A DNA stretch of 64,000 nucleotides from Amycolatopsis arida (lineage in GTDB: Bacteria > Actinomycetota > Actinomycetes > Mycobacteriales > Pseudonocardiaceae), in NCBI RefSeq assembly GCF_900115565.1, contig NZ_FOWW01000003.1:186001-250000 (forward strand), written 5' to 3'. Below are positions 26,809 to 37,927 of the stretch, one piece after another. The position numbers and the translations under genes were made by a program. The first letter of the stretch is position 1, and each line of letters starts with the position of its first letter. The notes beneath the pieces are model-generated. The model ran no database searches, was not told the DNA's origin, and worked only from the letters and a program-made list of their open reading frames with translations.

Positions 26809-26824
26809 TATACCTTGTGGTATA
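26809..26824. promoter_or_regulatory. TetR operator candidate
   Basis: TATACC-TTGT-GGTATA is a perfect 16-bp dyad in the 97-base gap between the tetR start (26756) and the exporter ATPase start (26854). It lies in an AT-rich patch that probably holds the promoter. Confidence 0.65.
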
Positions 26825-26853
26825 TATCCTTGAGTCTACTACGGGAGGCGACG

Positions 26854-27807
26854 ATGCCCATCGACCTCGCGGTCCGCGCGGACGGGCTGCGCAAGAGATT
26901 CGGCTCCACCACCGCGCTCGACGGCGTCGACCTCGCGGTGCCGAGGGGCACGGTGCACGGCCTGCTCGGCCCGAACGGCGCCGGCAAGTCCACGGTGGTG
27001 CGGATCCTGGCGACACTGCTGCGTCCGGACGGCGGCCGGGCCGAGGTCGGCGGCGTCGACGTCGTGTGCGAGCCGATGGCCGTGCGGTACCGGATCGGGC
27101 TCACCGGTCAGCACTCCGCGGTGGACGAGGTGCTCAGCGCGCGGGCGAACCTCGAGCTGTTCGGCCGGCTCTACCACCTGGGCGCGCGGGCCGCCCGGCG
27201 GCGGGCCGACGAGCTGCTGGAGCAGTTCGGGCTGGCCGCCGACGCCCACCGGCCACCGAGGACGTTCTCCGGGGGAATGCGCCGGCGGCTGGACCTCGCC
27301 GCCAGCTTCGTCATGGCGCCGCCGGTGCTGTTCCTCGACGAGCCGACCACCGGACTCGACGCGCGGCACCGGGCCGGAGTCTGGGCGGCCGTGCGCGCGC
27401 TGGTGGCGGGCGGCAGCACCGTCCTGCTCACCACCCACTACCTCGACGAGGCCGACCAGCTCAGCGACCGGATCTCGGTGATCGACCGGGGACACGTCGT
27501 CGCGGAGGGCACGCCGGACGAGCTGAAGGCCGCGCTCGGCGCCGACCACGTCGACGTCGTCCTCACCGAGCCGGCCGACCTCGGCAGGGCGGCCGGCATG
27601 GTCGCCGAGGTGACCGGCGCGGTGCCCGACGTCGACCACGCCGCCGGCCGGCTCACCGCCCCGGTGCGCGACCGGGTGCGGGCGCTGGCCGGCACGCTGC
27701 GGGTGCTGGAGTCGGCGGGTGTGGGGGTGCGGGACATCGGCCTGCGCCGGCCCACGCTCGACGAGGTGATCGTGAGCCTCACCGGCCGGCAGGAGGTGCC
27801 CGCGTGA
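26854..27807 (+). CDS. DrrA-type ABC exporter ATPase
   Basis: A 317-aa ATPase with GPNGAGKS (Walker A), FSGGMRRRLDLA (signature) and LFLDEPTTGLD (Walker B), plus the C-terminal domain typical of the daunorubicin-resistance (DrrA) group. CGGGAGG precedes the ATG. The stop overlaps the permease start (GTGA). It powers efflux of a hydrophobic compound or toxic metabolite. Confidence 0.92.
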   Translation: MPIDLAVRADGLRKRFGSTTALDGVDLAVPRGTVHGLLGPNGAGKSTVVRILATLLRPDGGRAEVGGVDVVCEPMAVRYRIGLTGQHSAVDEVLSARANLELFGRLYHLGARAARRRADELLEQFGLAADAHRPPRTFSGGMRRRLDLAASFVMAPPVLFLDEPTTGLDARHRAGVWAAVRALVAGGSTVLLTTHYLDEADQLSDRISVIDRGHVVAEGTPDELKAALGADHVDVVLTEPADLGRAAGMVAEVTGAVPDVDHAAGRLTAPVRDRVRALAGTLRVLESAGVGVRDIGLRRPTLDEVIVSLTGRQEVPA

Positions 27808-28625
27808 ACCCACCGGCCCACTCGCCGCCCTGGTCGGCCCGGCCGCGCTGGGCGGCGGTCGACGGCTGGCTCATGACCCGCCGCAATCTCACCTACTGGC
27901 TGCGCTCACCCGAGGAGGTCGTCGGCGGCCTGGCGTTCCCGATCGTGTCCGTGCTGCTGTTCGGCTACGTCTTCGGCAGCGCGATCACCGTTCCCGGCGA
28001 CGGGAGCTACCGGGAGTTCCTGCTGCCCGGTCTGTTCGGCATGACCATGGTGTTCGGCGTCGTGATTACCGCCAGCGCGATGGCGGCCGACACCGCGCGC
28101 GGGGTGACCGACCGGTTCCGGTCCATGCCCATCGCGCCGTCGGCCGTGGTGACCGGCCGCTGTGCCGCGGACATGCTGCGGGCCGCCGCCGACCTTGCCG
28201 CGCTGGTCGGGTGCGGGCTGCTCGTCGGGTGGCGGGCCCATGGCGGCCTCGGGGCGATCCTCGCGGCGATCGGGCTGTTGCTGCTGCTCCGGTTCGCGCT
28301 GATCTGGGTGGGCATCTACCTGGGTTTGCGGTTGCGCACCCCGGAGAGTGTGAGCGTGCTGATCCCGCTGGTGCTGCCGGTCAGCATGATCGCCAACGCG
28401 TTCGTGGCGCCGGCGTTGATGCCGGCGTGGCTGGGCTTCGTGGCCGACCTGAACCCGACGTCGGCCACGGTCGCGGCGACCCGCGAGCTGTTCGGCAACC
28501 CCGCGGTGGCCGGGGAGACGTGGTTCGCGCGGCACTCGCTGTTGCTGGCGGTGCTGTGGCCGGTGGTCCTCGTGGCGGTGTTCTTCCCGCTCTCCGTGCG
28601 CCGCTACCGGAACCTCTCCACATGA
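27804..28625 (+). CDS. DrrB-type ABC-2 permease
   Basis: A 273-aa ABC-2 membrane subunit with six hydrophobic helices and the conserved loop TDRFRSMPIAPSAVVTGR after the second helix. The GTG start at 27804 overlaps the ATPase stop by 4 bases. It pairs with the preceding ATPase as a DrrAB-like exporter. Its own stop overlaps the start of the DUF418 gene in the same way. Confidence 0.92.
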   Translation: MNPPAHSPPWSARPRWAAVDGWLMTRRNLTYWLRSPEEVVGGLAFPIVSVLLFGYVFGSAITVPGDGSYREFLLPGLFGMTMVFGVVITASAMAADTARGVTDRFRSMPIAPSAVVTGRCAADMLRAAADLAALVGCGLLVGWRAHGGLGAILAAIGLLLLLRFALIWVGIYLGLRLRTPESVSVLIPLVLPVSMIANAFVAPALMPAWLGFVADLNPTSATVAATRELFGNPAVAGETWFARHSLLLAVLWPVVLVAVFFPLSVRRYRNLST

Positions 28626-29847
28626 CTTCCCGGCAGGACCGACCGGCGGGCGCCGGGCCGACCGGGGTGCGGGAGCGCGAGCCGGCGCTGGACGTGCTGC
28701 GCGGCTTCGCGCTGTTCGGGATCCTGGTGGCCAACGTCGGGCGTTCGTGCACCCGGGCTACCCGTACGCGACGCCGGAGCAGCACGGGCTGGACGCGGTG
28801 ACCCGGTGGCTGGTCGCGTTCGGCTTCGAGGCGAAGTTCTACGTGCTGTTCGGGTTCCTGTTCGGCTACGGGCTCGCGCTGCAGCTCGGCCGGTCGGCGG
28901 ACGGGCTGGGTGGGCGGATGGCGCGGCGGTTGCCGCTGCTGTTCGCGCTCGGCGCGCTGCACGGGGTGCTGCTGTTCTCCGGCGACATCCTGATGATCTA
29001 CGCGATCGCCGGCGCGGCGCTGGTGCTGCTGCGTCGGGTGTCGGTCCGGCAGGCGGTGTGGCTCGGCGTTGGCCTGTTCGGGCTCGTGGCCGCGTTCTTG
29101 CTGCTGGCCGTGGTCACCGGGGACTCGGGTCCCGGTGCTCCCGCGGCGGATCCCGAGCAGGTGGCGCGGAACTACCGCGGCGGGTTCGCCGAGGTCGTGG
29201 GCCAGCGGGTGGCGGACCTGGCGTACGGGATGTCCGAGTGGCCGGTGATCGTGCCGATCGTGCTCGGATACTTCCTGTTCGGGTTGGCCGCGGGCAAGGC
29301 CGGGCTGTTGCACCGGCGGCGGATCGGGTCGCGGGCACTGGCCCGGGCCTGCGTGGTCGGCGCGCTGGTCGGGGTGCCCGCCGCCGCGGTGTACGCGTCC
29401 ACTTCGGACGCCGAGGGCCGGCTGGGGCTGGCGATGGCCGGGCTCGGGTACTACACCGCGCCGGTGCTGACGGCGGCGTACGCGGCCGGGCTGCTGCTGC
29501 TCGGCCGGACCCGGTGGGGCCGCCGGCTGCACGCCGCGCTGGCGCCGGTGGGGCGGCTCGCGCTGACCAACTACCTCGGCGCGTCACTGGTGTGCGCGGT
29601 GGTGTTCACCGGGTACGGCCTCGCCCTGGCCGGCCGGGTCGGCCTCACCGTCGGGGTCCTCGTGGCGGTCGGGATCTACCTGGCGCAGGTGCCGCTCAGC
29701 CGGTGGTGGTCGCGGCGGCACGCGTTCGGTCCCGCCGAGTGGCTGCTCCGGTCGTTCACCTACCTGCGCCGGCAGCCCTGGCGCCGGCAGTCCTGGCGAC
29801 CCCCGAACGGGTCGACAACGGAACGAATGGACCATCCGGTCACCTGA
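28622..29847 (+). pseudogene. DUF418 membrane protein, frameshifted
   Basis: The start at 28622 overlaps the permease stop (ATGA) and encodes a normal DUF418 beginning, EREPALDVLRGFALFGILVANVG. Near 28735-28742 the frame breaks: the sequence GTCGGGCGTTCG continues the protein (AFVHPGYPYATP...) only if one more base is present, for example a fourth G. The remaining part, with about eight helices and the PLSRWWSR C-terminal motif, is intact to 29847. It may be a true mutation or a base-calling loss in the G run. DUF418 proteins are polytopic membrane proteins of unclear role. Confidence 0.8.
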
Positions 29848-30186
29848 ACCCCGCCGAAGTTGTCCACAGATTTCCACACCACCCTTCCGCGCCCCGGAAA
29901 ACCGATAGAATCGAAATTGGGGGGGACCCCCGGGCCGTCGATCGGTTATTCGAAGCCTGGGCGGTGGATCGCGTTGTTCGGGGACCGGGCCGGTGGGCGC
30001 GTTGTCGGGGCCCGGGTCGATTCACAGGTTGTGGGGGCCGGGTCGGTGAGCCGCGTTTCTCCCGGCTGGTCGCCGCGGCGGGGGCGCCACGACCCGCGGC
30101 CGGATGGCTGTTGGGCAGCCGTTCGCGGCGACCATGTGACGTGTTTCCCACCGGCGAAGCACCGCGGCTCCGTAAGATCGGCCGCC
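29848..30186. other. Intergenic region before the split gene
   Basis: 339 bases without a supported gene. It holds a run of seven or more G followed by CCCCC near 29918-29932 and several GGGCC-rich patches. A promoter for the next gene should be here, but no clear -35/-10 pair is recognised. Confidence 0.5.
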
Positions 30187-31969
<1,783 letters not shown>

Positions 31970-34238
31970 ACCCGCGCAGCCGGTAGATGTCGAGCGCGTC
32001 CCGCAGGTGCGTGCGCGCCACCTCGGGCTCACCCCGGGCCAGCGCCAGGTCGGCCAGCGCCGTGCACACCTGGGCCCGCTCGAGGTGCCATGCGCCCGCG
32101 TCGGCGGCGGCCGCCGCGTCGGCGAGCGCGTCGGCCGCCTCGGCGAGCCGGCTCGGGTCCTCGATCAGCTTCCGGCCACGCCAGAGCGCGATCTTGGTCA
32201 GCGTGTAGCCCTCGTTGCCGTTCGACGCCAGGAGCCCGGCGCGGGCGAGGTCGAGCAACGCCACCGCCTCGGCGACCGGCTCGACCTTGGCCAGGTGGAA
32301 GCGCGCCATGGCGAGGCGCCGCTCCCCACCGATCCGCTCGGCCAGCGCGAGGTTGCGCCCCAGCAGCTCGGCGGCCTCGGCGCGGCGGCCCTGGTCCAGC
32401 CGCACGAGGCCGAGGGACTCGACCGCGGTGGCCTCGGCCTCGAGCGAGCCGGACCGGCGCGCCGCCTCCTCGGCGGCGGCGAAGCGCTCCGCGGCCTCGT
32501 CGAACCGCTCCCGCTGCCGGTAGGCGAAGCCGAGCTGGCAGCCGAGCACCGCCGCCCCGACGTCGGATCCCAGCTCCCGCGCGGCGGCAACGCCCATCTC
32601 GGCGGTGGCGGCCATGTCGTCGGCGAACTTGCCCTGGTCGTGCAACGGCCACAACGCGACGCCGAGCTGACAGACCCGTTCGTGCTCGCCCGCCCGGTAC
32701 GCGGCCTCGACGGCGGCCCGCAGGTTGGCCCGCTCCGCCTCCATCCACCGGCGCGCCGTGTGCTCGCCGAACCCACCGGGTCCGATGTCGAGGTTCGGCC
32801 AGATCGCCTCGAACCAGCCGCGGCGGGGCATCCACGCCCGCGACGCGGCCACGGCGCGGCGGTGGTAGTGCCGCACGATCGCCGCGCGCAGCGACTCGGC
32901 GTTCACGCCGGCCGCCGCCCGGGCGTGCTGGCGGATCAGACCGGAGACGAGGTACCGGTCCTCGGTGGTCTCGACCACCAGCATGGCGCGCAGCAGGACC
33001 CGCAGCGCGTCGTCCACCTCGTCCGGCGACTCGCCCAGCGCGGCGGCGACGGTGTCCAGCGCCACGTCACCGCCGCCAGGGTGCACGCCGAGCACCTGGT
33101 AGCACCGCTGGGCCAGCGGGGGCAGCCGGTCGTGGGCGGCGTCGAACACCACGGTGAGCGAGAAGTCCTCGTCCCGGGACAGCTCGGGCAACGCCCGCTC
33201 CGCCCTGGCCAGCTTGGTGGCCAACCGGGCGATGGGGCGGTCCGGGAACTCGGCCAGCATCGCGCCCACGACGCACAGCGCGGCCGCCGAGCCACCGCAG
33301 AGGTCGACCAGGGTGGTCACCGCGTCGGGCTCGGCGGCGACCCGGTCCGCGCCGGCCATGCGGCCGAGCAGCAGGCGCGCGGAGTCGTCACTGAGCGGGT
33401 CGATGGTGACTTCCGCGGTGGACACGCGGGCCCGCAGCCCGCGGAGCTGCCCGGCCTCGACGACCAGCACCGCGGACGGGCCGGGACCGGGCAACAGGGG
33501 AACGACCTGGCTGGCCAGCACCGCGTCGTCGATGATCAGGGCGATGGCCTTGCCGGCGGTGAACGACTGCCACACCGCCACCCGGCCGTCCAGGCTGGCC
33601 GGGATCTGCGACTCGGCGAAGCCGTGCCAGGTGAGCAACTCCCGCAGGGCCTCCCTGGTGCGGTCGGCGCCGCCACCGCCGAGTCGCACGACGAGGTGAC
33701 CGTCGGCGTAGCGGTCGCGGTGGTGGTGGACCCAGGTGGTGGCCAGGCTGCTGCGACCGCTGCCGGGCGCACCGCGGATGACGGCGACGCACGGGCCGTC
33801 GCCGGCGCGGAGCAGAATGTCGTCCAGTTTTGCCAGTTGCGGCTCGTTGTTGGTGTAGTGGGCCGGCGGCGGCAGCACCATCCGCGGCGGCGGGACCGGT
33901 CGTTCCGGGACGTGATAGTGCGTGTGCACGTCGCCGTGTACGTCGCGTGCCTGGAACACCGTGTGTGCCTCGCCGTCGAACCGGTTGGACATGTCCGGCA
34001 CGTGCTCGCCCACGAACGCTCCCCACCCGAGTGGCCTGAACCAGGCCAGGTTACCGCAAATTGTGGGAACGAAGCGGGGGTGCGTGGTACGAAAGGCCCA
34101 TCGGGACCAAGTCCCCATACTGGCACGCCAAGTCCGCGTCGTCCCCCGCCCACGTTCGGTGGTATTCTCCCCGAACAGAATGTTCCCACCTCGGCATTCC
34201 GCGCCGAGACGTCGGACAAGGAACCAGGAAGGACCTCA

Positions 34239-34595
34239 ATGGCACAGAAAGTGGTCGTCGAACTGATCGACGACATCGACGGCACGGAGGCCGCGGAGAC
34301 GGTCGAGTTCGGGCTCGACGGGGTGACCTACCAGATCGACCTGTCCGAGGAGAACGCCGAGGAGCTCAGGGAAGCGCTGGCGCAGTACATCGAGCACGCG
34401 CGCAGGGCCGGTGGGCGGAAGCGGGCCGCGGGGGGCCGCAACGGGCAGCGCACACCGATCGACCGGGAGCAGAACCAGGCCATTCGGGCGTGGGCGCGGG
34501 AGAACGGATACGAGATCTCCGACCGTGGCCGCATTCCCAGCGAGGTGGTCGAGGCCTATCACGCCGCGAACAACACCAACGGGAAGAAGCGCTGA
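34239..34595 (+). CDS. lsr2: Nucleoid-associated protein Lsr2
   Basis: A 118-aa H-NS-like xenogeneic silencer. The N-terminal dimerisation part ([18 protein letters not shown]) and C-terminal DNA-binding part with the RGR hook ([14 protein letters not shown]) are both complete. It binds the minor groove of AT-rich DNA. AGGAAGGA precedes the ATG. Actinomycetes often carry more than one Lsr2; whether this is the main copy cannot be told from the window. Confidence 0.96.
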   Translation: MAQKVVVELIDDIDGTEAAETVEFGLDGVTYQIDLSEENAEELREALAQYIEHARRAGGRKRAAGGRNGQRTPIDREQNQAIRAWARENGYEISDRGRIPSEVVEAYHAANNTNGKKR

Positions 34596-35068
34596 CACCT
34601 CGCGCGGCCGATCGCGTCGCCGACCCTCCACGGCGGAGCAAGGGGAGACGGCAGCCGCTCGTGTTCGCGTAGCACGTTTGCGTGGCCCGGGTGCGGTATG
34701 TGTCGGAGGGTCGCCGCGCAGCGTGTGCCGCGGTGTTTCCAGGGAGCACGTGCGTCCTCGGTGTTCCGGCGTCTACGGTCGGTCCCGGCACCTCTCACCG
34801 CCACACACATCAAGTTCTCTCGAGTCGGCACCCCACCTGCGCCAACCGCCCAGTTCGTTGGCTTCGACTTTCCGCGGCCATCCCGGGCGACGAGATGCGG
34901 GCAGCCACGTCGATTCGCGCATCGGGCTTCGTCCGTCGACGTGCCTTCTGCCGTGAGCGGTCTCGTCGCGGCCCGCCGGGTGCGCCCGGTCGGACCCACT
35001 GTCGTCGACTCGGGGCGGCACGGGACCATCCGGAGAGTCCCGGAGCCGCCCGCTAGACTCCGGGGTGC
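34596..35068. other. Intergenic region between lsr2 and tRNA-Lys
   Basis: 473 bases without a supported gene. Base composition is less GC-skewed by codon position than in real genes, and none of the open frames has a ribosome site. The last part should contain the tRNA promoter. Confidence 0.5.
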
Positions 35069-35141
35069 GGGCCGTTAGCTCAATTGGTAGAGCTGCGGAC
35101 TTTTAATCCGTAGGTTCTGGGTTCGAGCCCCAGGCGGCCCA
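35069..35141 (+). tRNA. tRNA-Lys (anticodon TTT)
   Basis: A 73-base cloverleaf. The acceptor pairs GGGCCGT with GCGGCCC (one G-T pair), the D loop has AGCTCAATTGGTAGAGCT, the anticodon loop is CTTTTAA with TTT, and the T arm is CTGGGTTCGAGCCCCAG. The discriminator is A; CCA is not encoded. It decodes AAA/AAG. Confidence 0.97.
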
Positions 35142-35200
35142 CTCGCGAGTGGGCGAGGTGTGCTCGCGAAGGGCGCTCGCCTCGCTCGCTCGTCGTGTCG

Positions 35201-35221
35201 TCTGGGGGTGCAACCCCCAGA
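35201..35221 (+). terminator. Hairpin downstream of tRNA-Lys
   Basis: TCTGGGGG-TGCAA-CCCCCAGA forms an 8-bp stem 60 bases after the tRNA. A perfect 16-base palindrome (CCCACTCGCGAGTGGG, 35138-35153) also starts at the tRNA 3' end. Either could end or process the transcript. Confidence 0.6.
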
Positions 35222-35339
35222 CCCCGCCCGGGGACACGCCCCCGGACCCCCACTGCGGTTGCGCTGGCATGGTTCGCATGCTGACGCGTCAGGCCCACCA
35301 AATCCTCACGTCAGAGCCACCGCAGGGGGACACCTCCAA

Positions 35340-35602
35340 GATCAGCCCACAGGTTTCCCACAGGAAACGTGGTCCGACCGTCGAAGTCCCGGAACAGCGT
35401 CCCCGCGATCCAGCCCCGAGCCCGCGTGGCCCATCGCGCCCTGCCTCGCCCGGTCAGCCAGGGACCGGGTGGTCAGGTAGAGGCACTTCAGGGTGGCCTG
35501 TTTCCTTCGCGGCGGCTCGGTCGGGGCGTGTAGACAGGCCGCGCGTCGCGGGCCTTCACGTGGATCGCGTCGACGAAGATCACCTGGCAGACGCTTGATC
35601 AG
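35340..35602 (-). pseudogene. IS256-family transposase remnant
   Basis: On the minus strand two pieces of an IS256-type transposase are recognisable: VIFVDAIHVKARDARPVY (the central catalytic region) and, after a deletion, ATLKCLYLTTRSL followed in another frame by TGRGRARWATRARGW (the C-terminal region). Frameshifts and a deletion make it non-functional. No terminal inverted repeats were found. It lies in the 504-base stretch between tRNA-Lys and the DUF2867 gene, which otherwise holds no gene. Confidence 0.75.
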
Positions 35603-35645
35603 ACAGTCCGCTTCCTGGTCAGGTGGGCACGAGTCGTGGGCACGG

Positions 35646-36134
35646 TCAAACCTTTCGTCGAGCCGGTGCGACAGCGGCATTGATCATGCTTCGGACGACG
35701 ATGTGGTGGAATGGCCGGACGATCGCGAAGTACAGGCGCCCGGTCCAGCGCCGGTAGCGGACGACAGTGGTGGTGTGTACGCGTTCCGCGGCGGGTTCCG
35801 CGACGACGGCCAGGTATCCGACCAGGTGGGTGTCCCCAGCCTCCAGCAGCAGGAACCTGTCCTCCTCGGCCGCGAGGACGGTGAAGAACCCGACCTTGCT
35901 CCCGGGCGCGAACTTGATCTCCTCGGGACGCACCTGCATCTCGGGGACGTGCGTTTCGCGCAGCCGCAGCGCGGTGGCGAGCACAGCCCTGGCCCGCCAC
36001 AGGAGCCGTATCCACACCGGTTGCCAGCTCAGCGCGGCGGCGACGAACTCCCGCAGCGGCACGGTGGTGTGCACGGTCTTGGTGTCGACGTGATCGGCAC
36101 CAACAAGGAGTCGTTCGAGCTCAGGTGCGGTCAT
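35646..36134 (-). CDS. DUF2867 family protein
   Basis: A 162-aa protein matching the DUF2867 pattern: GFFTVLAAEEDRFLLLEAGDTHL in the middle and a C-terminal VVRYRRWTGRLYFAIVRPFHH. Family members are small START/SRPBCC-like folds; their function is unknown. The ATG at 36134 lies inside the end of the tetR gene (14-base overlap), so the two are translationally coupled and the protein is probably induced when the repressor is released. Confidence 0.85.
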   Translation of the reverse strand: MTAPELERLLVGADHVDTKTVHTTVPLREFVAAALSWQPVWIRLLWRARAVLATALRLRETHVPEMQVRPEEIKFAPGSKVGFFTVLAAEEDRFLLLEAGDTHLVGYLAVVAEPAAERVHTTTVVRYRRWTGRLYFAIVRPFHHIVVRSMINAAVAPARRKV

Positions 36135-36696
36135 CGGGGGCCTCTCCCTTCGAGTGTGTGCCGAGTCGCAGCAGCTGACGGAACAGCCTGTGCAAATCGT
36201 CGGGTTTGACCGGCGGCACGAGGTGCCCGGCACCGATCACCGTCAGGTAGAGCAGGTCGGCTAGATCCGCGGCCGTCTCCGCGTCGATGTCCAGGCCGGT
36301 GGTCAGCGACCGCAGGTAGTCGAACCGCGTCCGGTCGACCCGCTGCTGGATGCGCCGGGCCTCGTCGTCCTGTAGCGCCCAGGCCCGCATGCCGACCTCG
36401 AGCTCGGGACCGGTCTCGTGTTCCGCGGACGCCACGAGATCGGCGAGGTGTTCAAGCTTGGCCATCGGGGTCGCGGCCGGGCCGCCCTCGACCTCGTCGA
36501 TGAGCCGGGTGGTGAACGCGGTCTCGAAGTGCTCCAACAGCGCCGTCCGGTACCCCCGCATGCCTCGGAAGTGGTGGTAGAAGGAGCCCTTCGTCACGCC
36601 GAGCCGCTGGCAGAGCCGTTCGATCGTGATGGACGGTGCGCCGAGCTCGGCCAGGATCGCCAAGCCCTCGTCGAGCCATTCCCGCCTACTTGCCAT
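36121..36696 (-). CDS. TetR-family regulator
   Basis: A 191-aa TetR protein starting MASRREWLDEGLAILAELG. The helix-turn-helix is ITIERLCQRLGVTKGSFYHH-like, ending in YHHF. The ATG at 36696 is preferred to an upstream ATG at 36735 because the latter lies inside the dyad operator region. It shares a transcript with the DUF2867 gene. The ligand domain contains several Glu and Asp residues but gives no clue to the ligand. Confidence 0.87.
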   Translation of the reverse strand: MASRREWLDEGLAILAELGAPSITIERLCQRLGVTKGSFYHHFRGMRGYRTALLEHFETAFTTRLIDEVEGGPAATPMAKLEHLADLVASAEHETGPELEVGMRAWALQDDEARRIQQRVDRTRFDYLRSLTTGLDIDAETAADLADLLYLTVIGAGHLVPPVKPDDLHRLFRQLLRLGTHSKGEAPDDRT

Positions 36697-36706
36697 ACCA
36701 ACCCGC

Positions 36707-36754
36707 CCATTCCATACCGTTTGGTACGCGACCATACCCTACCGTATGGAATGG
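36707..36754. promoter_or_regulatory. TetR operator region with nested dyads
   Basis: CCATTCCATACCGT (36707-36720) and ACCGTATGGAATGG (36741-36754) are complementary except for one base. Inside lie smaller dyads: TACC-GTTT-GGTA (36715-36726) and CCATAC-N6-GTATGG (36732-36749). They are immediately upstream of the tetR start and probably bind its product. Confidence 0.6.
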
Positions 36755-36934
36755 ACGAGTGAGTTGGTCGTCACCGGCCGCCATGCCTCGCCGCGCAACC
36801 GGCTGGATCCTGACCTCAGGACCTTCAGCCGTGAGGGGTTCGTGCTCTGCAGCGTCAAGCTGGCGAAACTGCTGGTCAGCGTGCGAGCTCGGCGTTTGTA
36901 CGTGTCTTGTATGCGGGGGCGTCAGTGTGCCCGC

Positions 36935-37804
36935 ATGGTTCAGCCACCGGAATCACGGGCGACTCACACGAGACGCCGCCTGCTGGCGGCCGTGCCGGCG
37001 CTGGCCGTGTCGGCGTTGTTGGGCAAACCGGCCGTCGTCAGGGCCGAGGCGGCCGCGTTGGCCACGGTGGACATGGAGTTGGTGTTGCTCGCGTGCCAGG
37101 TGGATCCGCCGAAGGCGGGCACGGGCACAACGCCGGGTGCCGAGGCGCACGTGCTCGCGGTGGAGCAAGCGTTGCAGGCCAAGGGGCTGCTCGCCGCGGC
37201 GCAGACCGACGGGCACTACGGCACCTCGACCCTGGACGCGTACGCCGCGTGGCAGCGCAGTCTGGGATACACGGGACTCGACGCCAACGGCGTGCCCGGG
37301 CGCACCTCGCTGACCCAGTTGGGCTCCGGCCGGTTCGACGTGACACGCACGGTGGCGACCGGCTCCCGCACCGACTCCTACGGCGGCAAGCGGGTCAACA
37401 CCCGAACCGCTGACATGCTGCGGGCCGCGGACAGCGCGCTCTCCTGGAGCCTGGTTCTGACCCAGGGCTCCTACACGTCGAGCAATCCCGGCTCCGCCGG
37501 CACCCACGACGGTGGTGGGGTGGTCGACATCAGCGTCAGCGGCCTGACGACCACTCAGCGATGGCACACCGTCCGCGCGCTGCGCACGGTGGGCTTCGCC
37601 GCGTGGCTGCGCACTCCCGATGACGGGTTCGCCTACCACATCCACGCCGCCGCGGTCTCCGACCCGGACATGTCCCGGCCGGCCCGCAACCAGATCCACG
37701 ACTACTACTTCGGCAGGAACGGCCTGGCCAACCACGCCGCGGACAACACCCCGCAGGCTTACCGCGTGCCGTTCACCTGGTGGGAGAGGTACCGGCGCGG
37801 CTGA
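36935..37804 (+). CDS. Secreted peptidoglycan-binding, M15-like protein
   Basis: A protein of about 289 aa. The start (ATG 36935 or 36911) is uncertain. A signal peptide with a basic, twin-Arg-like start (THTRRRLLAAVPALAVS) ends near VRAEA. A peptidoglycan-binding PGB_1 domain (VEQALQAKGLL to LTQLGSG) follows, then a domain with GTHDGGGVVDIS and YHIHAAA, the His-x6-Asp and His motif of D,D-peptidase-like M15 zinc sites. It would act on or bind the cell wall outside the cell. It starts 238 bases from the divergent tetR gene. Confidence 0.8.
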   Translation: MVQPPESRATHTRRRLLAAVPALAVSALLGKPAVVRAEAAALATVDMELVLLACQVDPPKAGTGTTPGAEAHVLAVEQALQAKGLLAAAQTDGHYGTSTLDAYAAWQRSLGYTGLDANGVPGRTSLTQLGSGRFDVTRTVATGSRTDSYGGKRVNTRTADMLRAADSALSWSLVLTQGSYTSSNPGSAGTHDGGGVVDISVSGLTTTQRWHTVRALRTVGFAAWLRTPDDGFAYHIHAAAVSDPDMSRPARNQIHDYYFGRNGLANHAADNTPQAYRVPFTWWERYRRG

Positions 37805-37927
37805 ACACCACGGCGAGACGCTGCACCCCGCCCGCCGGTGATGGAACAGGTGCGACAACCACCACGGGCATGCACCGAAGCCGCCGCCGACCCCGTCGGT
37901 CACGCGCGAGCGCCTGGCGAGCCGGAG

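Noticed and set aside
32007-34238. Long plus-strand frame running into lsr2
   Set aside because: Antisense shadow of the STAND gene; lsr2 has its own strong ribosome site and start at 34239.
34698-35078. Small gene before tRNA-Lys
   Set aside because: Overlapping frames with no ribosome site or conserved pattern; one runs into the tRNA.
35069-35141. attL/attR pair of an integrated element at tRNA-Lys
   Set aside because: I found no second copy of the tRNA 3' end in the window and no integrase gene.
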